Assembly: GCA_031400955.1 (NCBI GenBank)
Contig: JANNQW010000414.1
Location: 1-32,732, forward strand
DNA length: 32,732 nucleotides
Origin: VFKE01 sp031400955
GTDB taxonomy: Bacteria > Verrucomicrobiota > Verrucomicrobiia > Verrucomicrobiales > Verrucomicrobiaceae
Direction: 5' to 3'
A program made the translations under genes and the position numbers. The notes below the pieces were generated by a model, which saw only the letters and a list, made by a program, of their open reading frames with translations, searched no databases and had not been told where the DNA came from. Shown here piece after piece: positions 8,136 to 15,452 of the stretch. Every line of letters starts with the position of its first letter. Within the stretch, counting starts at the first letter, position 1.

Positions 8136-8381
8136 ATGTCCTCTCTCCCAAAAATCGCTGCCCGTGAACCCGTAGGAATCGAACTTGAAGCCGGTGACCA
8201 CTGGTGGTGCGCCTGCGGTCTTTCCGGCCATCAACCCATGTGTGACGGCTCCCACAAGGGCACGGGCATGGGTCCGCAGAAAATCACCCTGACCGAGAAG
8301 AAAAAAGTCTGGCTCTGCCAGTGCAAGCACTCAAAGAACGGCGCCTTCTGCGACGGCTCTCACAAGACCCTGCCGGCATAG
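8136..8381 (+). CDS. Double CDGSH iron-sulfur domain protein
   Basis: A protein of 81 residues with two complete CDGSH modules. The first ligand set is Cys25, Cys27, Cys36 and His40; the second is Cys61, Cys63, Cys72 and His76. Both follow C-x-C-x8-C-x3-H exactly. Each would bind one 2Fe-2S cluster with three Cys and one His. The family (mitoNEET/Miner relatives) takes part in electron transfer or cluster handling, and the bacterial two-module forms are usually small soluble proteins like this one. It follows pyrD after 41 bp. The leader contains a CTTTTCACT-ACACCT stretch found again at 24.6 kb. No membrane segment is seen. Confidence 0.95.
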   Translation: MSSLPKIAAREPVGIELEAGDHWWCACGLSGHQPMCDGSHKGTGMGPQKITLTEKKKVWLCQCKHSKNGAFCDGSHKTLPA

Positions 8382-8516
8382 TGGCTCACCACGCCCAGTG
8401 ATTTCACCACACGTTTAATCCTATCCAAACTGCCGAGTTCATTCTAGCAAGTGGCAAGAATAGCCGGAAAAATGTACATCCACCTCACCAGTGTATTCCC
8501 CACTGACTCACGGCCT

Positions 8517-9377
8517 CTATGGCCTCACACTTTCGATCAGCGGCCTCGCGGGCTCCGGTTCAAACTCCAGCAGCTTCTGATGGGCGTTCAGAGCTTTGCG
8601 CGCCTGATTAAAAAAATCGGTGAGATCAAGCGTATTAGTCTGCTTATCCTCGATGACATCACTGAGCTTGGCGATGGTCTTGTCCATTTCCAAGTTTACC
8701 CCGGCCATGCGCTTCTGCGCAGCCGCATAAGCTTCTGAGAACCTGCTCTGAGCATCCTGAAAACCGCGGCGCTCGCCTTCGGTCCGGTAGAACTCACGTT
8801 CCTTTTCTCTGAACTCACGGCTAAACATCCGCTTCCAGAAAGAGTTGTGCATGTTGGGTGTCTCGATCTGGGTGGTGGCGCGCTTCTGCAGGTAAGCCTC
8901 GAGCTCACCGAACTCCTCGAAGGGCTTGGCGTATTGCTTCTGCAAATAAGTCAGCCCGGTGGCGATGACTGCGAGCTTTTCAGCCTCATCTCTTGAAATG
9001 GCTGCTCCGCTCTTCACTTTCTGCTCGATGACGTTGATGTATTCGAGCGTTTTCTTGTCGCCGTCAAGAATGCCGCTGAACTGCTCGTAGGCTTGCGCCA
9101 GCTTTACCCGCTCCCTCTTGCGGAGATCATCGAGCTTGGATGCATATTCCGCATTGAGCTTCCGAAAGTCTTCCTGATGTTTCGCATCATTAGCGGCGCG
9201 CGCCTCATCATAGTCTTTTTCTTTCAGAGCCAGTGCAATCGCCTTCGATGTCTCGGCTTTTCGAAGCTCCCCTTCCACGAACGCATGTTTCTCATTCAGC
9301 TTCCAAACCCACGCCCCCATGCCGCCAAGGGTGAGAAACAGCAATGCACAAAGCGTCCGGATTTGATTCATCATCAT
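8517..9377 (-). CDS. Membrane-anchored coiled-coil protein of unknown function
   Basis: I do not recognise a family. The 286-residue protein has one N-terminal hydrophobic segment (about residues 7-25, LCALLFLTLGGMGAWVW), acting as a signal anchor, followed by a long charged, Ala/Glu/Lys/Arg-rich helical region from about residue 30 to 110 (ELRKAETSKAIAL, KLDDLRKRERVKLAQ) and more helix to the end (YAAAQKRMAGVNLEM). It has no cysteines beyond the anchor and no enzyme motif. It would sit in the inner membrane with a rod-like periplasmic or cytoplasmic part. It is alone on the minus strand, divergent from the Gfo/Idh gene and convergent with the CDGSH gene. Three ATG codons in a row at the start make the exact start uncertain by two residues. 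Confidence 0.78.
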   Translation of the reverse strand: MMMNQIRTLCALLFLTLGGMGAWVWKLNEKHAFVEGELRKAETSKAIALALKEKDYDEARAANDAKHQEDFRKLNAEYASKLDDLRKRERVKLAQAYEQFSGILDGDKKTLEYINVIEQKVKSGAAISRDEAEKLAVIATGLTYLQKQYAKPFEEFGELEAYLQKRATTQIETPNMHNSFWKRMFSREFREKEREFYRTEGERRGFQDAQSRFSEAYAAAQKRMAGVNLEMDKTIAKLSDVIEDKQTNTLDLTDFFNQARKALNAHQKLLEFEPEPARPLIESVRP

Positions 9378-9394
9378 GTGTTACTTTCCATTCT

Positions 9395-9423
9395 TTGAAG
9401 TGAGACAATTCGCAAGATAAATT
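9395..9423 (+). promoter_or_regulatory. Possible promoter for the Tat-signal oxidoreductase gene
   Basis: TTGAAG at 9395-9400 and TAAATT at 9418-9423 are spaced by 17 bp in the 100 bp divergent gap between the coiled-coil gene and the Gfo/Idh gene. Each hexamer matches consensus at four positions only. An ATTTC-5-GAAAT dyad at 9439-9453 lies just downstream. Weak evidence. Confidence 0.25.
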
Positions 9424-9481
9424 GTTGCTAGATAACAGATTTCAATTGGAAATTCACAACCATTGCGTCATCATGCACTCC

Positions 9482-10849
9482 ATGAAACGCATTCCTATCT
9501 CTTCCCGCCGGCGATTTCTGCAAACTAGTGCCACAGCCGCCTTGTCCTTCGGCTTCCCCACCATTGTGCCGTCCAGCATCTTCGGCCAGAACGCTCCGAG
9601 CAATCGCATCGCGCTCGGCGCCGTTGGCTGGGGCATGCAGGGACCGGGCAACACCAACTCTTTTCTTGCCGAGGCTGACTGCCAAGTGGTCGCCGCCTGC
9701 GATCTCGACAAGAATCACCTCGGTGCCGCGCTGAAGAAAATCAACGGGCATTACCAGAACAACGACTGCAAAGCCTACAGCGATTACCGCGAGCTCATGG
9801 CCCGCAAGGACATTGACGCGGTCATGATCGCGGTGCCGGACAACTGGCACGCATTGGTTTCCACCGAGGCGCTCAAGAATGGCAAGGATGTCTACGGCGA
9901 GAAACCCCTGGCCCGCACCATCGTGGAACAGCAGGCGATCGTGAAAGCCGTGCAGAAATACCAGCGCATCTGGCAGACCGGGAGCTGGCAGCGCTCGGTG
10001 GATAGCTTCCGCATCGCGGCCGAGATCGTGCGCAACGGCCTGATCGGCACCCTCAAGGAAGTGCAGATCGGGCTGCCCACGGGCCACAACGATTTTGCCC
10101 GCACCAAGGACAAGACGCAGGTCACCCCGCCCCCAGCCGAACTTGATTATGAAACATGGATTGGACCGGCGACCATGCAGGACTACATCGAAGCCCGCGT
10201 GCACAAGAACTGGCGCTGGGACTACAACATCGGCGGCGGTCAGCTTCTCGACTGGATCGGCCACCACTGCGACATCGCCCACTGGGGCATGGACTGTGAC
10301 AACACCGGCCCGGTCGAAATGAAACCCATCTCCGCAGAGTTCCCGCCGAGGAGCGCAGTCTGGAACACGGCAACGACGTATCACGCCGAAGCCACCTACG
10401 CAAACGGCATCAAGATGACTATTCGGAACAGCGACAAGGAAATCAAAATGGGCACCAAGTGGATCGGCACCGACGGCTGGGTCTGGGTGGACCGCGGCGG
10501 CTTTGACTGCTCCAAACCGGAATTGAAAGAGGCAATCAAAACCCGTCGTGGCGACAAGGTAGTGGAAACCTTCCGTGCGCCAAAACTCGGAGATGACATC
10601 ATCAAGACGCGCCTCTACGAAACCCGCAGTCACTTTCGCAATTTCCTCGACTGCATCAAGTCACGCAAGCCGACTATCACCCCAGTAGAAACCGGACATC
10701 ACAGCGCCATCCCAGGCCATCTCGCGCTGATTTCGCTGATGACGAACCGAACCCTGAAATGGGATCCGGAAAAGGAAATCATCATCGGTGACGATGAGGC
10801 ATCGAAACTACTCGGTCGAGACTATCGCGGGCCGTGGAAGCTCGCATAA
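9482..10849 (+). CDS. Gfo/Idh/MocA-family oxidoreductase with Tat signal
   Basis: The 455-residue protein begins with a twin-arginine signal, SRRRFLQTSATAALSFGF (8-25), so it is folded with its cofactor in the cytoplasm and exported. The NAD(P)-binding Rossmann part starts at IALGAVGWGMQGPGN and includes the family's EKP motif (YGEKPLART, 138-146). The second half has WRWDYNIGGGQLLDWIGHHCDIAHWG, split here into the GGGQLLDW and HHCDIAHWG segments typical of the long, exported PVC-type members. Such proteins act on sugars or cyclitols by hydride transfer. The ATG at 9482 is used; another ATG at 9473 and an upstream TTG-like extension are possible but add no signal features. It is monocistronic. 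Confidence 0.95.
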   Translation: MKRIPISSRRRFLQTSATAALSFGFPTIVPSSIFGQNAPSNRIALGAVGWGMQGPGNTNSFLAEADCQVVAACDLDKNHLGAALKKINGHYQNNDCKAYSDYRELMARKDIDAVMIAVPDNWHALVSTEALKNGKDVYGEKPLARTIVEQQAIVKAVQKYQRIWQTGSWQRSVDSFRIAAEIVRNGLIGTLKEVQIGLPTGHNDFARTKDKTQVTPPPAELDYETWIGPATMQDYIEARVHKNWRWDYNIGGGQLLDWIGHHCDIAHWGMDCDNTGPVEMKPISAEFPPRSAVWNTATTYHAEATYANGIKMTIRNSDKEIKMGTKWIGTDGWVWVDRGGFDCSKPELKEAIKTRRGDKVVETFRAPKLGDDIIKTRLYETRSHFRNFLDCIKSRKPTITPVETGHHSAIPGHLALISLMTNRTLKWDPEKEIIIGDDEASKLLGRDYRGPWKLA

Positions 10850-10907
10850 TTCAATAGTGGTATTTTACCCTGCGGCATTCAGTCACGGCAAAGGCGTTGA
10901 CCTAGCA

Positions 10908-10928
10908 GACGGGAATATTTTTCCCGTC
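10908..10928. terminator. Hairpin between convergent genes
   Basis: A perfect 8-bp stem, GACGGGAA (10908-10915) pairing with TTCCCGTC (10921-10928), with a five-base TATTT loop. It lies in the 95 bp gap between the ends of the Gfo/Idh gene and the TPR gene. There is no run of T after the stem on either strand, so it may stop transcription weakly or simply shield 3' ends. Confidence 0.5.
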
Positions 10929-10944
10929 CATCTTCCAATTCTGT

Positions 10945-11608
10945 TCAAGGTGATACCACTGCCGTGCGAATGGTTGCAACGGACACATTGTGAAAGGGTC
11001 GGCCAGCAGAATAACAGACGCGCGCTTCACGAATAATCTGAGCCAGCGCTTCATTTCCGCCCGCCGTTGCCAGGTTCAGCGCCCGTTGCGATGCTTCCAA
11101 AGCCTCAGCATACCGCCCGGCTTCGCTGTAGGCCGCCGCGAGTGTGTTTAGAATCACTGCGTTATCGCCCCCCCTCCAGTTTGCTGGCACGACCAGCCAG
11201 TTCAACTGCCTTCACTCCGTTTCGCACCAGCGCATCTCCGCGTGAAGCCAGAATCCATGCCAGATTGTTGAGCGAAGATATCTTGTTTGAGTCAATGTTC
11301 AGCGCGCTTTGGTAGTGGTTCATGGCCTCCTCGACCCAACCGGCTTGAAGCAGCGCATCCCCCAAGCTGGATTGGGCTCCAGCATCCCCGGGCTGCAATT
11401 CTGCGGCACTCCGGTAACTCGTCACTGCTTTCTCAATTAGTCCTTTCCGAAGAAAGGCCGCTCCGAGATTTTGCCAGGCCTCGGCATGGCAAGGCATGAG
11501 TTCCACAGCTCTCTGAAAACGTGCAATCGCATCATCTGTCCGCCCCTCTTTGGAAAGTGCCAGGCCCAGTTTGTTGTGCATCTCCGCATCAACGTCCGTT
11601 TGATTCAA
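10945..11608 (-). pseudogene. Tetratricopeptide (TPR) repeat protein, frameshifted at a G7 tract
   Basis: Two minus-strand frames together make a TPR protein. The upstream frame (to 11162) has repeats such as HNKLGLALSKEGRTDDAIARF, AEAWQNLGAAFLRKGLIEKAV and AQSSLGDALLQAGWVEEAM, then LNNLAWILAS and RNGVKAVELAGRASKLEGG, after which it stops. The other frame picks up exactly there with DNAVILNTLAAAYSEAGRYAEALEASQRAL and ends at 10945. The order LAWILA, RNGxKAVELA, GGxNxxxLxTLAAAYAEAGR is the usual end of large PVC TPR proteins, so this is one gene broken at the seven-base C run at 11168-11174 (G run in the coding strand). The first in-frame ATG is at 11579-11581; a TTG at 11608 is the outermost candidate start. 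The frame is also open back to the stop of the GT-C gene. TPRs bind proteins or peptides. Confidence 0.75.
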
Positions 11609-11671
11609 AATACGTTCCGATGAGACCGTCGCCTTTCCTACGAAACCAGCCCGGGAATCACCTGTTCCATT

Positions 11672-13438
11672 TTAGTCGGCACCAAGAGAGTCATTCCTGA
11701 CGAATATACGGATGCCGCGAATCTCGTGCACGAGGTGGTAGTTCTCATCCACATAAGTCGCAAGCGCAGGGAAAGTTTCGTAGCCGAACATCCGGTGGTC
11801 TGTAAAGATAAAAGAACCCGGCGCCACGGCATCGACGAAAACGGGCGGCTTTGAGCGCTTGAAATCTTCCACGTAAAGGTTCTGAAAATAAACAGGAACC
11901 AGTTCCCGCCAGCTCGATACCTGGCGCCCCGAGGCATTGGTGTTCCAGAGGTATTCCAAGACCATGTCACTTGTCGCCCGTCGCGTGCCGGTTTCGACAT
12001 GGAATTCGTGCATCCATCCCCAGAGGCCCAAGGGCTGGCCAGGCGAGGTGTGCCGCAGAATCGCCTCAGCCACTTCGCTGCGCGGAGTATTCACAAACTC
12101 CCCGACGTGACCTCGTAAGTTCAGCGGCTGTTTCGAAACCAAATATGCACTGCACTGGACTACCAGTGCGACGGTGCACCAGGTAGTAAAGATCAGCTGC
12201 GTGACCTCACGCGACCGGGGTTCCCCGGTTGATTCCTTCAGCAAAACGCTAAATATGGCGAACGCCCATCCTGCAAGCGGCAGCACAATGAATAAAAAAT
12301 AATGCGGGAAAGGCCGCCCTGGTGCCAGCGCGGTGAAAATGGAGACAGCCGTGACCAACGATGAAAAGGTCAGTAAACGGCACTCGGCAGCGCTGAGGTT
12401 CCGCCAGCGACCGTTAATCGTGATCAAAACCAGTCCCATCATACCCGCAACGATCATTCCCAGAATATAAGCAAAAAAATCCGGCATATGGGCCATGAGG
12501 CTTGGAACCGTGCAGATGATTTGCGCCCATGAGCCTCCGTTGGCGGTGTACCCAAGGTTCATGATTATATACGATTGCCAGAAATGCTCAAAGCTGCCGC
12601 TCACAATCGCTAAGAGCACCATGATTGCAGGAACGGTGCCCCCGCCAAGCGTCAACCAAACACATCGCAGTCTTCGTTGCCTCCATGATTCCTTCCGACC
12701 CAGAAGGAAAACATAACATAAAATTGCGATACTAACGCCGAGCACGCTGGCCTGAAGTTTCGCAAAAGGCAGCGCACCTAATACACATCCCGCAACAAAA
12801 GACAATTCCGACGTCCTTTTGACTGAATCGGACAGCCGAAGGGCAAGATACGAGGCGATCACAACAAGCAACATCGGTATATGCTCGCCGCTGTAATGGG
12901 TGAAATCCCCGTTAGTCGTCAGGGCGAAAAATGTAGCCGGAGCCAGGGTTACCAGCCTTGCGAAAGTTGAGGAGACAAATCTGCGGCATGTAATGTAAAA
13001 AACCGCCAGACTTCCGATGACAATGGACAACGCCATCACCCGTGAGTTGAAAAACGTGTCAGACATGCCAATCAAGCCCGGTAACAAGCGAGGGTAGAGA
13101 TTGAGCGGACCGGATGTGCCTGAGGTGACTGACCGCCAAAACATCGGATCATGGCGCAAGGTCAGGGTCTGACCAATGAGGCCGGATTCGTCAGGGTTCA
13201 GTTGGTGAGGAAAAAAGAATACCGGCCAGCGGAAGGTGAAAAGCATTACTGCCAGCGCCGATATGAAGACGGCATCACTTTGAAGTCGTTTCCACCACCA
13301 TTCTTTCTGAAGTCGAGGAGAGCTCCCATCCGAGTGCAAAATAAAACAGAGAATGAGCACAAAAGTGTAAACGATTCCACAAAGAGTCCAGAATCGCCAT
13401 GGCGATCCGTCGAGCCAAATAAGAAAACTCACGAACAT
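11672..13438 (-). CDS. GT-C family membrane glycosyltransferase (GT39/ArnT-like)
   Basis: A polytopic membrane protein of about 588 residues with roughly ten or more hydrophobic segments (for example around residues 16-34, 55-76 and 130-145) and a hydrophilic C-terminal third. The first outside loop carries HQLNPDESG (79-86) with the acidic pair Asp83-Glu84, as expected for the catalytic base of GT-C enzymes that take sugar from a polyprenyl-phosphate donor. The acceptor is unknown. The start is uncertain: a GAGGAG lies directly against the ATG at 13436-13438, which is too close, but six bases before a GTG at 13430-13432; an ATG at 13469-13471 overlaps the transaldolase end. It follows the transaldolase after 4 bp and precedes the broken TPR gene in the same frame. 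Confidence 0.82.
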   Translation of the reverse strand: MFVSFLIWLDGSPWRFWTLCGIVYTFVLILCFILHSDGSSPRLQKEWWWKRLQSDAVFISALAVMLFTFRWPVFFFPHQLNPDESGLIGQTLTLRHDPMFWRSVTSGTSGPLNLYPRLLPGLIGMSDTFFNSRVMALSIVIGSLAVFYITCRRFVSSTFARLVTLAPATFFALTTNGDFTHYSGEHIPMLLVVIASYLALRLSDSVKRTSELSFVAGCVLGALPFAKLQASVLGVSIAILCYVFLLGRKESWRQRRLRCVWLTLGGGTVPAIMVLLAIVSGSFEHFWQSYIIMNLGYTANGGSWAQIICTVPSLMAHMPDFFAYILGMIVAGMMGLVLITINGRWRNLSAAECRLLTFSSLVTAVSIFTALAPGRPFPHYFLFIVLPLAGWAFAIFSVLLKESTGEPRSREVTQLIFTTWCTVALVVQCSAYLVSKQPLNLRGHVGEFVNTPRSEVAEAILRHTSPGQPLGLWGWMHEFHVETGTRRATSDMVLEYLWNTNASGRQVSSWRELVPVYFQNLYVEDFKRSKPPVFVDAVAPGSFIFTDHRMFGYETFPALATYVDENYHLVHEIRGIRIFVRNDSLGAD

Positions 13439-13442
13439 CTCC

Positions 13443-14162
13443 TCAAATTCTATAGCCTGCGGCTTGTGCATCCTGATAAAACATATTTACAGTGTCCAGC
13501 GAGAGCGCATCGAGGTCGGAAGCCCAAAGCTTGATGGCTTTTTTCAAGATGTCATGAGTCACCGTGATGATGTGCGCACCGCATGCATCCGCCTGGACGA
13601 TGTTCAGAACTTCGCGGCAGCTTGCCCACAACAATTCTACAGTAGGATTATCACGCAAGATTTCCAGATTGCTCACCATCGTCGGCACCGGATTGCGTCC
13701 GGTATCGGCAATCCTCCCGGCGAAAACCGAAACTACGGAAGGCACGTCACGGCTCAGCACTCCGGCAACGCCGCGCACTTGCTCCACCGTGAGGATGGCT
13801 GTGACATTGACCTTCACGCCCTCCTGCACCAGCTCCCGGATCAACTGCAGCGAAGACTCGCTGCGTGTGTTGGTGATTGGAATCTTGACATAGACATTTG
13901 ACTGCCACCCGCTGATCTTGACCGCCTGTCGGCGCATTTCAGAAAAGTCATCGGAAAAAACCTCCAGCGAGATTGGCTTTTCGGTGACCGTTTCCAGAAT
14001 GTCTCTGGAGAACGCCTCGTAATCACTAATGCCGGCCTTGCGCATCAGGGTCGGATTGGTCGTCAGCCCCTTGATGAGCGGGTCATGATAAAGATCAATG
14101 ATCCCCTTCTTCTCAGCGCCATCGGCGAAAATTTTTATCCTGAGCGCAGCTAGTGATTTCAT
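13443..14162 (-). CDS. Transaldolase-family protein
   Basis: At 239 residues this is the short TalC/FSA-like type. It shows GLTTNPTLMRKAG (32-44, the transaldolase TTNPS/T signature), SLEVFSDDF, the Schiff-base strand VYVKIPITNT with Lys93 as the likely catalytic lysine, KVNVTAILT and SVFAGRIADTGRNP. The family transfers a dihydroxyacetone unit, or splits off free dihydroxyacetone, between sugar phosphates. In this operon with GmhA- and GmhB-like genes it could raise sedoheptulose 7-phosphate or make a special ketose phosphate for the sugar pathway (inference). The start ATG overlaps the phosphatase stop by four bases (ATGA). The last residues differ from housekeeping transaldolases, and a specialised substrate is possible. 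Confidence 0.9.
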   Translation of the reverse strand: MKSLAALRIKIFADGAEKKGIIDLYHDPLIKGLTTNPTLMRKAGISDYEAFSRDILETVTEKPISLEVFSDDFSEMRRQAVKISGWQSNVYVKIPITNTRSESSLQLIRELVQEGVKVNVTAILTVEQVRGVAGVLSRDVPSVVSVFAGRIADTGRNPVPTMVSNLEILRDNPTVELLWASCREVLNIVQADACGAHIITVTHDILKKAIKLWASDLDALSLDTVNMFYQDAQAAGYRI

Positions 14163-14698
14163 GTCCGGGTGGGAAAATTCAATAAAATGAGACTAACAGC
14201 CTCGGAAAAATTGCCAACTGTAAAATCCGGCCGCTCGCGCAGTTCTTCACGATAAGCGAAATCAATGAAGATCGTGGTGCACCCGGCGCGACGACCGCAA
14301 TCCACATCGCGCCAGCGATCGCCGATCATGAAACTTTTCGCCAGATCAATCCCCCACTCTGCCGCCGCGCGCAGCAACATCCCGGGCGCGGGCTTGAGAA
14401 ACTCGGACGGCTCGGTGCCTCCATCGTAACTGACTTCAATCCCATCGAGCGGCAGCCAGCGAAGCAGTTCTCCGTGCATCGCCTCCACCACTTCCCGCTT
14501 CTGCGTCCCGCGTCCGACGTCCGGTTGATTGGTGGCCACCACCAGTAGAAACCCCGCCTCCTTCAACTGGCGGCATCCTTCAACCACACCTGGCAGCAGT
14601 TCAAATTCAGCCAGAGTCGCTGGCGGATATGGTTTGCTGTCCCGCACCATGGCGCGGTTCAGCACGCCATCGCGATCCAAAAAAACCGCGCGCTTCAT
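14159..14698 (-). CDS. gmhB: HAD-superfamily phosphatase, GmhB-like (heptose bisphosphate phosphatase)
   Basis: A 179-residue HAD/HisB-N type phosphatase. Motif I is FLDRDGVLN (6-14, nucleophile Asp8, acid/base Asp10). Motif II lies in VVATNQPDVGRG, the K of FLKPAPGML serves as motif III, and IGDRWRDVDCGRRAGC is motif IV. In ADP- or GDP-heptose synthesis GmhB removes the 7-phosphate from heptose 1,7-bisphosphate. Typical GmhB has a zinc loop with several Cys and a His between motifs II and III; here that stretch (SYDGGTEPSEF) has none, so this is a metal-loop-free variant. The start is the ATG at 14696-14698, which overlaps the gmhA stop as ATGA; a much longer upstream reading frame is only a shadow of gmhA. 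Confidence 0.87.
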   Translation of the reverse strand: MKRAVFLDRDGVLNRAMVRDSKPYPPATLAEFELLPGVVEGCRQLKEAGFLLVVATNQPDVGRGTQKREVVEAMHGELLRWLPLDGIEVSYDGGTEPSEFLKPAPGMLLRAAAEWGIDLAKSFMIGDRWRDVDCGRRAGCTTIFIDFAYREELRERPDFTVGNFSEAVSLILLNFPTRT

Positions 14699-15291
14699 TT
14701 CACGCTTTCCCATTTCGTTTGCTGGATTTTCAGTGCAGGATGCGAAACCAAAAGATGCCAGACCACAGCCTGGAAAGCTTCGGAGTGCGGCGTGACATTG
14801 GCGGGATTGACCGTCGGGATGATGACACAGACATCGGCGACCTGCGCGGTGTAGCCGCCGTCGCGCCCAGTGATGCCGAGGATGCTCGCGCCTGTTTCCT
14901 TGGCAAACTGAAGAGCGGAAACCAGATTTGGACTGACATTTTTTTCCAGATTGCCGCCGCCCACCGACAGCACCAGCACTCCGTCTTGGTCGCGCAAGCG
15001 GCTTCCCCGGAGCCATTCCACAAACACGGAAGCCCAGCCCTCATCGTTCGTTCGCGCGGTCAATTCGGAAACATTGTCCGTCGGCGCATAGGCTTCGAGA
15101 CCGGTGATCTTGCGAAAATCATTCACGGCATGTGAAGCGTTGGCCGCGCTTCCACCCACGCCAAGAACGAACAAGCGTCCGCCCCGTGCTCGCAACGTCA
15201 CCAGGGCCGCGACCATCTTCTCCAGCAAGGCAGTATCGAGTTTTTGCACGATCTCAATAGTTTCACGAAGGTGTTGTTCCGCGTAGCTCAT
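14695..15291 (-). CDS. gmhA: SIS-domain sugar isomerase, GmhA-like (phosphoheptose isomerase)
   Basis: A 198-residue SIS-domain protein. GVGGSAANASHAVNDF (44-59) corresponds to the GmhA loop GNGGSAADAQHFAAE, SVGGGNLEKN (109-118) to the phosphate-binding STSGNSxNV, LGITGRDGG is nearly canonical, and the end has Glu171 and His179 in EAFQAVVWH as in GmhA's E-x-H...H helix. GmhA turns sedoheptulose 7-phosphate into heptose 7-phosphate in the cytoplasm. The kinase, phosphatase and nucleotidyltransferase partners nearby support this role. Replacement of the usual TSGNS serines by VGGGN may alter substrate fit. The ATG at 15289-15291 is chosen because the conserved helix begins there. It heads the minus-strand arm of the sugar locus. 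Confidence 0.88.
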   Translation of the reverse strand: MSYAEQHLRETIEIVQKLDTALLEKMVAALVTLRARGGRLFVLGVGGSAANASHAVNDFRKITGLEAYAPTDNVSELTARTNDEGWASVFVEWLRGSRLRDQDGVLVLSVGGGNLEKNVSPNLVSALQFAKETGASILGITGRDGGYTAQVADVCVIIPTVNPANVTPHSEAFQAVVWHLLVSHPALKIQQTKWESVK

Positions 15292-15333
15292 GATATTGAT
15301 TTGGAATCTAATAGTCAGCGAATCAATGGACGA

Positions 15334-15363
15334 TTGCAAGCCTGCGCAAATAGCATTGATAAT
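15334..15363 (+). promoter_or_regulatory. Possible promoter for the plus-strand sugar operon
   Basis: In the 160 bp divergent region between the gmhA-like and epimerase genes, TTGCAA (15334-15339) is followed after 18 bp by GATAAT (15358-15363), which matches the -10 consensus at five of six. A start about seven bases on would leave a leader of roughly 80 bases before the ATG at 15453. Position and quality are plausible, but it was found by eye. No equally good promoter was seen for the minus arm. Confidence 0.38.
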
Positions 15364-15452
15364 TCCAGCGATCATGCCAGACTCGCGACTGCATTTACCG
15401 GCACGGTTTCGATCCATTTATTGAATGCCCCGCCGAACCAAAATCACTCTAC

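Noticed and set aside
8511..8526. GGCC-5-GGCC possible hairpin between the CDGSH and coiled-coil genes
   Set aside because: Only four pairs in the stem; not convincing as a terminator.
9439..9453. ATTTC-5-GAAAT dyad upstream of the Tat-signal oxidoreductase
   Set aside because: Too short and A/T-biased to claim an operator without a second copy or a nearby regulator gene.
9428..10633. Minus-strand open frame of 401 codons opposite the Tat-signal oxidoreductase
   Set aside because: Antisense to a clear Gfo/Idh/MocA protein; Val/Asp/His-rich composition typical of shadow frames.
14699..15016. Upstream extension of the gmhB-like frame by 106 codons
   Set aside because: The extension is Arg/Cys-rich out-of-frame gmhA sequence; the ATG at 14696-14698 overlapping the gmhA stop is the natural start.
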